Source: Actinomycetota bacterium (GTDB taxonomy: Bacteria; Actinomycetota; Acidimicrobiia; Acidimicrobiales; Microtrichaceae). From it: a DNA stretch of 64,000 bases. Position numbers and translations under genes: made by a program. Of this stretch, positions 25,489 to 33,173 are shown one piece after another. Numbering within the stretch: position 1 is the first letter of the stretch; every line of letters begins with the position of its first letter. A model generated the notes under the pieces. The model searched no databases and was not told the origin of the DNA. It was given only the letters and a program-made list of their open reading frames with translations. Where the stretch lies: the NCBI GenBank assembly GCA_016703525.1, contig JADJBW010000015.1, positions 62,001 to 126,000 on the forward strand, given 5' to 3'.

Positions 25489-26017
25489 CTCGGTCGAGGT
25501 CGTCGACATGGTGGACGACCACCTCGACGAGGTGTTCGCGATCGAGGAGGTCACCAACCCGCATCCGTGGTCGCGGACGTTGTTCGCCGCCGAGCTTCGC
25601 CAGGCGTGGTCTCGCTCGATCGCGGCGGTGGAACGTCGCACGGTCGTCGGATTCGGCTGTCTCATGTATTCCGGGGCCGAGGTGCACGTGACGAACCTAG
25701 GGGTTGCTCCGCGACATCAGCGTCGGGGGATCGGGTCGTTGCTGCTGCGGTCGTTGGCCGACGAGGCCGCCACGTTCGACGTGACCGCCATGACGCTGGA
25801 GGTGCGTGAGTCGAACGCGGCGGCGCGAGCGTTGTACGAGCGGTTCGGGTTCGTCGACGCCGGCCGCCGTCCGGGCTACTACGCGTCGCCGACCGAGGAC
25901 GCTGTGGTGATGTGGCTGCGCGACCTGCGCCTCGCCGCGTCGGGTCGAGGGCGGGCGTCGTCGGCCGGGTCCGCACCGTCGCGTCGCGGCGAGGGGCCGA
26001 CCGGCCCCGCCCTTTAG
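25481..26017 (+). CDS. rimI: RimI-type N-alpha-acetyltransferase
   Basis: A GNAT acetyltransferase of 178 residues. The acetyl-CoA loop is VAPRHQRRGIGSLLLRSLAD (R/QxxGxG), followed by MTLEVRESNAAARALYERFG and GFVDAGRRPGYYASPTEDAV, all typical of RimI. It probably acetylates ribosomal S18 and other N-termini. GTG start at 25481 overlaps tsaB. The last ~35 residues (GRGRASSAGSAPSRRG) form an extra low-complexity tail. Confidence 0.9.
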   Translation: MPDSVEVVDMVDDHLDEVFAIEEVTNPHPWSRTLFAAELRQAWSRSIAAVERRTVVGFGCLMYSGAEVHVTNLGVAPRHQRRGIGSLLLRSLADEAATFDVTAMTLEVRESNAAARALYERFGFVDAGRRPGYYASPTEDAVVMWLRDLRLAASGRGRASSAGSAPSRRGEGPTGPAL

Positions 26018-26020
26018 GAT
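26015..26020 (+). promoter_or_regulatory. Leaderless-type -10 box of tsaD
   Basis: TAGGAT is followed by seven bases and then GTG 26028. This spacing puts the transcription start on or next to the start codon. No well-placed ribosome-binding sequence is seen. Confidence 0.5.
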
Positions 26021-26027
26021 CGCCGCT

Positions 26028-27054
26028 GTGGAACCCCTGGAGCTCGCGGCCGACGCGCCGGTCCTCGGCATCGAGACCTCGTGCGACGAAACGGCCGCCG
26101 CCGTGGTGTGCGGGGCGAGCACGGTGCTGTCCTCGGTCGTGTCGAGCCAGATCGATCTCCACGCGCGCTTCGGTGGGGTCGTCCCCGAGATCGCGAGCCG
26201 GGCGCATCTCGACCTGTTGGTGCCGGTGGTCGCCGAGGCGCTGGTGTCGGCAGGCCTGGACGACCGTGAGATCGCCGCGGTGGGCGCGACCTACGGCCCC
26301 GGATTGATCGGGTCGCTGCTGATCGGGGTGAGCGCGGCGAAGGCGCTGTCGATGGTGTGGGGCGTGCCGTTCGTGGCCGTCAACCACATGGAGGCGCACC
26401 TGTACGCCGCGCTCCTCGAGAATCCGGGGCTGGAGCTGCCGCTGGTCGTGCTGCTCGTGTCGGGCGGTCACACGATGATCGTCGAGATGCGGGCGCCGGG
26501 GCGGTACCGCATCCTCGGCCGCACCCTCGACGACGCGGCGGGCGAGGCGTTCGACAAGGTCGCTCGCTATCTGGGCCTCGGCTATCCGGGCGGCCCGGTC
26601 ATCGATCGGCTCGCGAACGACGGCGATCCGGAGGCGATCCGGTTCCCGCGCTCGATGCTCGACGAGGGGTACGACTTCAGCTTCTCCGGGTTGAAGACGG
26701 CGGTGATCAATTGGGTCCGGCGCCACCCAGATGTCGCGGCCGCCGATGTCGTCGCGTCGTTCCAGGCGGCGGTCGTCGACGTGCTGGTCACCAAGGTGCG
26801 ACGTGCCGCCGACGCGGTCGGCGCAAAGGGCGTGGCGATCGGTGGGGGCGTTGCGGCCAACTCGGCGCTGCGGTCGGCATCACCGAGGCGTGCTTCGCCG
26901 ATGGTCGCGCTCGTTCGTGCCGAGCCGCGAGATGTGCACCGACAACGCTGCCATGGTCGCGGCGGCGGCGTGGTACCGGCTGGGCCAGGACGGTCCCTCG
27001 CCGCTCGATTGCGGCGCCGTGGCGTCGCTGCAGTTGCCCACCTTCGTCGAGTAG
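26028..27054 (+). CDS. tsaD: tRNA threonylcarbamoyladenosine transferase TsaD, two frameshifts
   Basis: TsaD transfers the threonylcarbamoyl group to A37 of ANN-decoding tRNAs. The first frame shows GIETSCDETAAAVVCG, the metal motif VNHMEAHLYAAL (HxxxH) and LLVSGGHTMIV, with GRTLDDAAGEAFDKVAR. Two missing bases, near 26868-26872 and near 26908-26911, shift the frame; reading through them gives ITEACFADGR and FVPSREMCTDNAAMVAAAAW, the normal C-terminus, ending with TAG at 27052-27054. Corrected length ~342 residues. The gene is essential in most bacteria, so the lesions are probably artefacts. Confidence 0.9.
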
Positions 27055-27073
27055 CCGCAGCGCTCCCCGGCCG

Positions 27074-27100
27074 TTAGCACTCGTTGAGTGTGAGTGCTAA
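27074..27100 (+). promoter_or_regulatory. CIRCE operator 1
   Basis: TTAGCACTC and GAGTGCTAA flank a nine-base spacer, an exact match to the HrcA-binding CIRCE consensus. A weak promoter overlaps it (TTAGCA at 27074-27079, TAACGT at 27098-27103), so bound HrcA would block RNA polymerase. It is 82 bases upstream of groES. Confidence 0.93.
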
Positions 27101-27102
27101 CG

Positions 27103-27129
27103 TTGGCACTCACACGGGCCGAGTGCCAA
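27103..27129 (+). promoter_or_regulatory. CIRCE-like operator 2
   Basis: TTGGCACTC, nine bases, GAGTGCCAA: a second perfect inverted repeat that starts two bases after the first CIRCE ends. It differs from consensus at one symmetrical position in each arm. The centre-to-centre distance is 29 bp. Confidence 0.8.
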
Positions 27130-27181
27130 CGCGGGTGCCGGCCGTCTGTCACCACTACCAACGCTCCATGGAGGCAACTGC

Positions 27182-27469
27182 ATGAACCTGCAGCCACTCG
27201 AAGACCGCATCGTCGTCCGTCCCGCGGCTGCCGAAGAGACGACCGCCAGCGGCCTGGTGATCCCAGACACGGCCAAGGAAAAGCCGCAGCAGGGCGAGGT
27301 GCTCGCCGTCGGCGAAGGTCGCTTCGGTGATGACAACGACCGCATTCCGATGGAGGTCAAGGTCGGCGACAAGGTCGTCTACTCGAAGTACGGCGGCACC
27401 GAGATCACGATCGACGGCGAAGACCTGTTGATCCTTGCGGCTCGCGACGTGCTCGCGATCGTCCGCTGA
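27182..27469 (+). CDS. groES: Co-chaperonin GroES
   Basis: A 95-residue co-chaperonin. It begins MNLQPLEDRIVVRPAAAEET and includes the mobile loop ETTASGLVIPDTAKEKPQQG that docks on GroEL, and the YSKYGGTEITIDGEDLLILA C-terminal part. ATG 27182 follows GGAGG. Transcription is expected to be heat-inducible through the two upstream CIRCE elements. groEL follows after 31 bases. Confidence 0.98.
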   Translation: MNLQPLEDRIVVRPAAAEETTASGLVIPDTAKEKPQQGEVLAVGEGRFGDDNDRIPMEVKVGDKVVYSKYGGTEITIDGEDLLILAARDVLAIVR

Positions 27470-27500
27470 CCGGCGCCCCAACAGGAAGAGAACGTTTCAC

Positions 27501-29132
27501 ATGACAAAGATTCTCAAGTTCGACGACGAAGCTCGTCGCGCGCTCGAGGCGGGCGTCAACAAGCTCGCCGACGCGGTCAAGGTCACGATCGGCCCGAAGG
27601 GCCGCAACGTCGTGCTCGACAAGAAGTTCGGTGCGCCGACCATCACGAACGACGGCGTGTCCATCGCTCGTGAGATCGAGCTCGAAGACCCCTTCGAGAA
27701 CATGGGTGCGCAGCTCGTCAAGGAAGTTGCGACCAAGACCAACGACATCGCCGGTGACGGCACCACCACCGCGACGGTGCTGGCCCAGGCGCTCGTGCGC
27801 GAGGGCCTGCGCAACGTCGCCGCCGGAGCGAGCCCGCTGAGTCTCAAGCGAGGCATCGAGGCAGCCGTGGCATCGGCCGTCGAGGCCGTGAAGGCTCAGG
27901 CCAAAGAGGTCGACGACAAGGCCGAGATCGCCCAGGTCGCCGCCATCTCCGCTGCCGATCCGAAGATCGGCGATGTCATCGCCGATGCGATCGACAAGGT
28001 CGGCAAGGACGGTGTGGTCACCGTCGAGGAGTCCAACACGTTCGGCATGGATCTCGACTTCGTCGAGGGCATGCAGTTCGACAAGGGCTACCTCTCGCCG
28101 TACTTCGTCACCGACCCGGAGCGCCAGGAAGCGGTTCTGAACGACCCGTACATCCTGTTCGTCAACGGCAAGATCGGCTCGGTCCAGGACCTCGTTCCGG
28201 TGCTCGAGAAGGTGATGCAGGGCGGCAAGCCGCTCCTCATCATCGCCGAGGACGTCGAGGGCGAGGCCCTGGCCACGCTCGTCGTCAACAAGATCCGTGG
28301 CACCTTCAGCTCGGTCGCCGTCAAGGCCCCCGGCTTCGGTGAGCGTCGCAAGGCGATGCTGGCCGACATGGCGGTCCTCACCGGCGGTCAGGTCATCAGC
28401 GAAGAGGTCGGGCTCAAGCTCGAGAACACGTCGGTCGATTTGCTCGGTCGTGCGCGCAAGGTCGTCATCACCAAGGATGAGACGACCATCGTCGAGGGCG
28501 CCGGCTCCGAGGACGACGTCAAGGGCCGCGTGGCGCAGATCAAGCGCGAGATCGACGACACCGATTCCGACTGGGATCGCGAGAAGCTCCAGGAGCGTCT
28601 GGCGAAGCTGTCGGGCGGCGTGGCCGTGGTCAAGGTCGGCGCCGCCACCGAGGTGGAGCTCAAGGAGAAGAAGCACCGGATCGAGGACGCGCTCAGCGCG
28701 ACCCGGGCGGCCATCGAGGAAGGCATCGTTGCCGGCGGCGGTACGGCGCTGCTTCGTGCCCGCGCCGCCGTTGCCGCGACGGTCGAGTCGCTCGAGGGCG
28801 ACGAGGCCACCGGTGCCCGCACCGTGTGGAAGGCGCTCGAGGCCCCGGCCCGTCTGATCGCCGACAACGCCGGGATCGAAGGCTCGGTCGCGGTGCGTCA
28901 CGTCGAGTCGGAGTCGGGCAACATCGGCCTGAACGCCGCGACCGGCGAGTACGTCGACCTGGTGAAGGCCGGCGTGATCGACCCGGCCAAGGTGACCCGT
29001 GCGGCGCTGCAGAACGCGGCGTCGATCGCCGGGCTCCTGCTCACCACGGAATGCCTCGTCGCCGACAAGCCCGAAGAGGGCGGCGCCGGCGGTGGCATGC
29101 CCGACATGGGTGGCATGGGCGGAATGATGTGA
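27501..29132 (+). CDS. groEL: Chaperonin GroEL
   Basis: A 543-residue 60-kDa chaperonin. The ATPase region has VKVTIGPKGRNVVLDKKFGA, NDGVSIAREIELEDPFENMG and GDGTTTATVLAQAL; the chaperonin signature AAIEEGIVAGGGTALLRA is near residue 410. The C-terminus ends GGMPDMGGMGGMM, the flexible GGM tail inside the cavity, unlike the His-rich tail of mycobacterial GroEL1. It forms the classic two-ring folding machine with GroES. ATG 27501 begins MTKILKFDDEARRALEAG. Confidence 0.98.
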   Translation: MTKILKFDDEARRALEAGVNKLADAVKVTIGPKGRNVVLDKKFGAPTITNDGVSIAREIELEDPFENMGAQLVKEVATKTNDIAGDGTTTATVLAQALVREGLRNVAAGASPLSLKRGIEAAVASAVEAVKAQAKEVDDKAEIAQVAAISAADPKIGDVIADAIDKVGKDGVVTVEESNTFGMDLDFVEGMQFDKGYLSPYFVTDPERQEAVLNDPYILFVNGKIGSVQDLVPVLEKVMQGGKPLLIIAEDVEGEALATLVVNKIRGTFSSVAVKAPGFGERRKAMLADMAVLTGGQVISEEVGLKLENTSVDLLGRARKVVITKDETTIVEGAGSEDDVKGRVAQIKREIDDTDSDWDREKLQERLAKLSGGVAVVKVGAATEVELKEKKHRIEDALSATRAAIEEGIVAGGGTALLRARAAVAATVESLEGDEATGARTVWKALEAPARLIADNAGIEGSVAVRHVESESGNIGLNAATGEYVDLVKAGVIDPAKVTRAALQNAASIAGLLLTTECLVADKPEEGGAGGGMPDMGGMGGMM

Positions 29133-29134
29133 CC

Positions 29135-29155
29135 GTGCGCCCGAGTCGGGCGCAC
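29135..29155 (+). terminator. First hairpin downstream of groEL
   Basis: GTGCGCCC-GAGTC-GGGCGCAC is a perfect 8-bp stem two bases after the groEL stop. It lies just ahead of a second, stronger hairpin and may stabilise the transcript end. Confidence 0.5.
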
Positions 29156-29164
29156 GCGATCGAG

Positions 29165-29194
29165 ACGGGCCGGCTCCTTCGGGGGCCGGCCCGT
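29165..29194 (+). terminator. Terminator of groES-groEL
   Basis: ACGGGCCGGCTCC pairs with GGGGCCGGCCCGT around a TTCG tetraloop (13 pairs, one T-G wobble). A short TTCC follows rather than a long T-run, as is common in high-GC actinobacteria. Confidence 0.7.
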
Positions 29195-29251
29195 TCCGCG
29201 TTCCGACGCAGCGCCGATCGGCGGGGCGGGGGGAGCGACTGGGCGATCGGG

Positions 29252-29257
29252 CAGACT
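29252..29257 (+). promoter_or_regulatory. Possible leaderless-type -10 of the Nudix gene
   Basis: CAGACT ends seven bases before ATG 29265. The spacing matches the other leaderless-type boxes, but the first base is C instead of T. Confidence 0.35.
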
Positions 29258-29264
29258 GAACGAG

Positions 29265-30050
29265 ATGTCGTCCGGGTCAGCAGCGCGAGGTGGGCCGCAA
29301 CAGATCCCGCGGCCCCAGGGCGCGATGCCCGGACGACCCGCGCCGTGGGCCGACCGCGAGCATCTCGTGCAGGGCGTCGATGCCGATCGGGTTCGTGAGG
29401 TCTTCGGCGGTCGGGTCGGATCGGCGTCGCCCGTGCGCGAACGCGGCGGCTCGCCGTCGGCCGTGCTCGTCGCCTTGACCGTGGAGCCGGAACCCGCCGA
29501 TGGATTGAGCGTGCTGCTGACCCGGCGGGCGTGGACGATGCGTACGCATCGCGGCGAGGTGTCGTTTCCGGGCGGACGCAGCGACGACGGCGAGCATCCC
29601 CACGACACCGCACGACGCGAGGCGTGGGAGGAGGTGGGGCTCGCGCCGGCCGCGGTCGAGGTGGTCGGCGAGATGGACCACCTGACGACGGTCACGCGGC
29701 GCGCGTACATCGTGCCGGTGGTGGCGCTGCTCGGGTCGCGTCCGGAGCTGGTGGCGCACGTTCGCGAGGTCGATGCCATCCTCGAGGTACCGCTCGCCGA
29801 GCTGGTGCGGCCCGGGACCTTCCGCGAGGAGCGCTGGGGCGTGGGGCCCGATGCTCGGCCCGTCTACTTCTTCGACCTCGTCGGCGACACCGTCTGGGGT
29901 GCGACGGCAGCGATGCTGCGTGACCTGCTCGTGCGGCTGCTGCGACTCGACCCGGGCCCGGAGACCGACTACGACGCCGCCCGTGGACTGTCGGCGACGT
30001 GGGCGAAGGCGTGGGATCCTCCGCCGTGGATCGGCGACGACGTCGTGTGA
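29265..30050 (+). CDS. Nudix hydrolase, CoA pyrophosphatase-like
   Basis: A 261-residue Nudix protein. The box reads GGRSDDGEHPHDTARREAWEE and then VGL, matching GX5EX7REUXEEXGU with the first Glu as Asp/Glu cluster. Upstream LLTRRAWTMRTHRGEVSFPG is the extra motif of the CoA-diphosphatase subfamily (NudL, YeaB, PCD1). It may hydrolyse CoA, oxidised CoA or other nucleotide diphosphates; the exact substrate cannot be read from sequence. It stands alone between two hairpin-containing gaps. Confidence 0.85.
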   Translation: MSSGSAARGGPQQIPRPQGAMPGRPAPWADREHLVQGVDADRVREVFGGRVGSASPVRERGGSPSAVLVALTVEPEPADGLSVLLTRRAWTMRTHRGEVSFPGGRSDDGEHPHDTARREAWEEVGLAPAAVEVVGEMDHLTTVTRRAYIVPVVALLGSRPELVAHVREVDAILEVPLAELVRPGTFREERWGVGPDARPVYFFDLVGDTVWGATAAMLRDLLVRLLRLDPGPETDYDAARGLSATWAKAWDPPPWIGDDVV

Positions 30051-30061
30051 AGCCGACCCCG

Positions 30062-30118
30062 GCGCCTGCGCGCGAGTCGGCCGCACACGGGGTGCGGGGT
30101 CGACGGGCCCGCAGGCGC
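30062..30118 (+). other. Structured intergenic element
   Basis: GCGCCTGCG (30062-30070) is complementary to CGCAGGCGC (30110-30118), and inside the 39-base loop CCGCAC-ACGGG-GTGCGG forms a second stem (30081-30097). The whole could be a branched terminator of the Nudix gene or a small structured RNA. No T-run follows. Confidence 0.45.
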
Positions 30119-30151
30119 AGACAAAGCCGCAGCCGCGACCGACCGTGGGAA

Positions 30152-30157
30152 TAGCCT
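30152..30157 (+). promoter_or_regulatory. Leaderless-type -10 box
   Basis: TAGCCT, six bases, then ATG 30164. No ribosome-binding sequence is present in the short interval, which supports a leaderless transcript. Confidence 0.5.
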
Positions 30158-30163
30158 GCGCTC

Positions 30164-30556
30164 ATGCCGACGCTGTCGTTCGAGGGTGAGACCCATGCCG
30201 AAATCGTCATCAAGGTGCGTCGCTGGCTGGCGTCGCTCGACGGTGCCGACGAGTCGAACCTCTCGGCGGTCGAGGCGATCGAGCAGGGCGCGGAGCTGAC
30301 GAAGGACGCGTTGCGCATCATCGCCTCGGCGGCGCCGTCGCCGGTGGCTCACAGCGAGGTGCTGAAGGGGCTCACCGCGATGGGCTACAAGGCGACGGAC
30401 GCAACGAAGGACGCGCTCGTCTCCGGCCTCGACTCCATCGAGGAGGCGACGGGGGGGAGCGTGGTGCGTCAGGTGCAGAAGGCCGGACGTCGCGCGGCGT
30501 ACGAGATGAACGCCACGGTGGCCCGCCAGCTCCTCAAGGCGCTGCGCGGCAGCTGA
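30164..30556 (+). CDS. Hypothetical protein, small helical
   Basis: An intact 130-residue protein with no signal peptide and no membrane segment. It reads as mostly helical and charged: MPTLSFEGETHAEIVIKVRR, then AVEAIEQGAELTKDALRIIA, and a C-terminal half rich in Lys/Arg/Ala. The C-terminal part GLTAMGYKATDATKDALVSG could be a small fold with glycine turns. I do not recognise a family. Codon use and clean frame argue that it is real. It is preceded by a leaderless-type box and followed by the guaB3-like gene 125 bases later. Confidence 0.65.
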   Translation: MPTLSFEGETHAEIVIKVRRWLASLDGADESNLSAVEAIEQGAELTKDALRIIASAAPSPVAHSEVLKGLTAMGYKATDATKDALVSGLDSIEEATGGSVVRQVQKAGRRAAYEMNATVARQLLKALRGS

Positions 30557-30681
30557 GGACCGGGCCGGTCCGCGGAGCGGCTGCGCAGCGATTCGCGATG
30601 TGGCCGCGTGCGTACCGTGGCGCCTAGGGTCAGCGTCTTTCACCGGGCGGCATCCAGCGAGCGTTCGGCGGCGGAGGAGCC

Positions 30682-31518
30682 ATGGCAGATCGACAGATCG
30701 GAATCGGGAAGTCGGCGCGGCGAGGGTACGCGCTCGACGAGGTCTCGATCGTTCCGAGCCGGAGAACTCGCGATGCCGACGAGGTCGACTCGACCTGGCA
30801 GATCGACGCCTTCACCTTCGACGTGCCGCTCGCGCTCGCCGGGCCGGACCCCGTCGAGGGTGCGCTCAACGTGGTCGACATCGAACGATTCGTCGTGGCC
30901 GACGGGTCGGTCGACCTCGGTGCGGTCCGCGAGGCGATGGAACGAGCGTCCAACGGCGGGCCGAGTGCGGTGTCGGTGCGTCCGCAGCGGGCGCTCGACG
31001 TGCTGGGCGACCTGCGCCGACTCGATCCCGATCTGGTCGTGATCGCCGGTCGCGTCGTGTCGGCTGAGCACGTCGCGAAGTCTCGCGAGCCGCTCAACCT
31101 GAAGCGCACGGTGCGCGAGCTCGAGATGCCCGTCATCGTCGGGGCGTGCTCGAGCTACCAGGCGGCCCTGCACCTGATGCGCACCGGAGCGGCGGGCGTG
31201 CTGATCGGTGGCGACCCGAGGAGCTCGGGCGTCGGCGTTCCGCTCGCGACGGCCATCGCCGATGCCCGCGGCGCTCGGATGCAGCACCTCGACGAAACCG
31301 GGGTGTATGCCCACCTGATCGCGGCGGGCACGATCCGCACCGGTGGCGACGTTGCTCGTGCCGTCGTGTGCGGCGCCGATGCCGTGTGGCTTTCCGCCGA
31401 CGACGCCCGCGTCGATTCGGTGCCGGCGATCGTGGCCGATCTGCGCCGTTCGATGGCGACGTGTGGCTACGACTCGCTGAAGGAATTCCAAACGGCCGAT
31501 CTGGTGGTCGTGCGATGA
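30682..31518 (+). CDS. Short GuaB3-like IMP dehydrogenase-family protein
   Basis: A 278-residue relative of actinobacterial GuaB3 (~375 residues). It opens with GKSARRGYALDEVSIVPSRR and TWQIDAFTFDVPLA, matches VSAEHVAKSREPLNLKRTVR and MPVIVGACSSYQAALHLMRT, then VPLATAIADARGARMQHLDE. The APMDSV segment of active IMPDH appears as LAGPDPVEG, and the catalytic loop region after GVLIGGD is shortened without the usual GxxCxT cysteine. It may be catalytically dead or regulatory. Ribosome-binding GGAGGAG precedes ATG; TAGGGT (30625-30630) is a possible -10. It overlaps guaA by four bases. Confidence 0.8.
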   Translation: MADRQIGIGKSARRGYALDEVSIVPSRRTRDADEVDSTWQIDAFTFDVPLALAGPDPVEGALNVVDIERFVVADGSVDLGAVREAMERASNGGPSAVSVRPQRALDVLGDLRRLDPDLVVIAGRVVSAEHVAKSREPLNLKRTVRELEMPVIVGACSSYQAALHLMRTGAAGVLIGGDPRSSGVGVPLATAIADARGARMQHLDETGVYAHLIAAGTIRTGGDVARAVVCGADAVWLSADDARVDSVPAIVADLRRSMATCGYDSLKEFQTADLVVVR

Positions 31519-33059
31519 CCGCCGAGCCTGTGGCGACCCCGACCGTTCTCGTCGTCGACTTCGGCGCGCAGTACGCCCAGCTGATCGCTCGTCGGGTGCG
31601 TGAGGCCCATGTGTACTCCGAGATCGTGCCTCACTCGATCAGCGCTGACGAGCTCGCCCGCCGCGCCCCAGCGGCGCTGATCTTCTCGGGTGGTCCGTCG
31701 TCGGTCCATCAGGACGGCGCGCCGTCGATCGATCCAGCGGTGTATGAGCTCGGCATCCCGATCCTGGGGATCTGCTACGGCGCCCAGCTGATCGCCCGCG
31801 ACCTCGGCGGTACCGTCGCGAAGACGGGCCGCGGCGAGTACGGGCGCACGGGCCTCGAGGTGCACGACCACGGCGCCTTATTCGGTACGGTCGATCACCA
31901 GCAGGTGTGGATGAGCCACTTCGACACGATCACCGAGCCCCCGACGGGCTGCGTGGTGACGGCGAGCTCCCCCGATACTCCCGCGGCGGCCTTCGAGTCG
32001 GTCGAGCGCAAGATCTTCGGGGTTCAGTACCACCCCGAGGTGCTGCACACCCCGCAGGGTCAGGACCTGCTGGAGCGGTTCCTGTACGGCCCGGCCGGGT
32101 TGGCTGGGTCGTGGACGATGGAGAACTTCATCGAGCGGACCGTGGAGCAGATCCGGGCGCAGGTCGGGTCGGGTCGGGCGATCTGTGGACTGTCCGGCGG
32201 CGTCGACTCGGCGGTCGCAGCGGCGCTCGTGCACCGGGCCATCGGCCACCAACTCACGTGTGTGTTCGTCGACACCGGCCTGATGCGCAAGGGAGAGGGC
32301 GAGCAGGTCGTCGAGACGTTCCGGCGCCATCAGGGGATCGAGCTGATCCACGTGCAGGCCGCCGACCGCTTCTTCGGGCGACTCGTTGGGGTCACCGAGC
32401 CGGAGCAGAAGCGCAAGATCATCGGCGAGCTGTTCATCCGGGTGTTCGAGGATGCGTCGGGCGGGATCGAGGACGCCCGATTCCTGGTGCAGGGGACGCT
32501 GTACCCCGACGTCATCGAATCGGGAACGACCCACGCGGCGAAGATCAAGTCGCACCACAACGTCGGCGGGCTCCCCGACGACCTCGAGTTCGATCTCGTC
32601 GAGCCGCTGCGCGCGCTGTTCAAGGACGAGGTCCGGGCGGTCGGCACGCAGCTCGGCCTGCCCGACGAGATCGTGTGGCGTCAGCCCTTCCCCGGCCCGG
32701 GGCTCGGCGTGCGCATCATCGGCGAGGTCACGCGCGACAAGGTGGCGCTGCTGCAGGAGGCCGATCAGATCGTGCGCGACGAGCTGCGCGCGGCAGGTCT
32801 GGAGCGTGCGATCTGGCAGGCGTTCGCGGTGTTGCCCGACATCCGCGCGGTGGGCGTGATGGGCGACGAGCGAACCTATGGCTACCCCGTGATCATCCGC
32901 GCCGTGACGTCGGAAGACGCGATGACGGCCGACTGGGCTCGGCTGCCCGCCGACGTGTTGGAGGCGATGTCGTCGCGCATCATCAACGAGGTGCGAGGCA
33001 TCAACCGGGTGGCCTATGACATCACGTCGAAGCCGCCCGGAACCATCGAGTGGGAGTGA
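31515..33059 (+). CDS. guaA: GMP synthase (glutamine-hydrolysing)
   Basis: A 514-residue enzyme converting XMP to GMP with glutamine and ATP. The class I amidotransferase part has VLVVDFGAQYAQLIARRVRE and the nucleophile in ILGICYGAQLIARDLGG, with QYHPEVLHTPQG supplying His/Glu. The ATP pyrophosphatase part has the PP-loop CGLSGGVDSAVAAALVHR, and the C-terminal domain has RQPFPGPGLGVRIIGE. It starts at an ATG that overlaps the guaB3-like stop, so the two are co-translated. Confidence 0.97.
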   Translation: MTAEPVATPTVLVVDFGAQYAQLIARRVREAHVYSEIVPHSISADELARRAPAALIFSGGPSSVHQDGAPSIDPAVYELGIPILGICYGAQLIARDLGGTVAKTGRGEYGRTGLEVHDHGALFGTVDHQQVWMSHFDTITEPPTGCVVTASSPDTPAAAFESVERKIFGVQYHPEVLHTPQGQDLLERFLYGPAGLAGSWTMENFIERTVEQIRAQVGSGRAICGLSGGVDSAVAAALVHRAIGHQLTCVFVDTGLMRKGEGEQVVETFRRHQGIELIHVQAADRFFGRLVGVTEPEQKRKIIGELFIRVFEDASGGIEDARFLVQGTLYPDVIESGTTHAAKIKSHHNVGGLPDDLEFDLVEPLRALFKDEVRAVGTQLGLPDEIVWRQPFPGPGLGVRIIGEVTRDKVALLQEADQIVRDELRAAGLERAIWQAFAVLPDIRAVGVMGDERTYGYPVIIRAVTSEDAMTADWARLPADVLEAMSSRIINEVRGINRVAYDITSKPPGTIEWE

Positions 33060-33135
33060 CGGGTCGTCGTCGTGCCCCGCGCCGATGCGCCGATCTCGGC
33101 GGTGCCGCCCCGTCCGGTGAGTTTTCGTAACACGG

Positions 33136-33164
33136 TTGTCATAATCGATCGGCCGTGGCATCAT
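33136..33164 (+). promoter_or_regulatory. Promoter of the NlpC/P60 gene
   Basis: TTGTCA (33136-33141) and CATCAT (33159-33164) with a 17-base spacer. ATG 33174 is only nine bases behind the -10 box, so the transcript should have almost no leader. Confidence 0.5.
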
Positions 33165-33173
33165 GGTTCGACC

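Noticed and set aside
27405..28901. 498-codon minus-strand frame opposite groEL
   Set aside because: Antisense shadow of a highly expressed gene; no ribosome-binding site and no recognisable fold.
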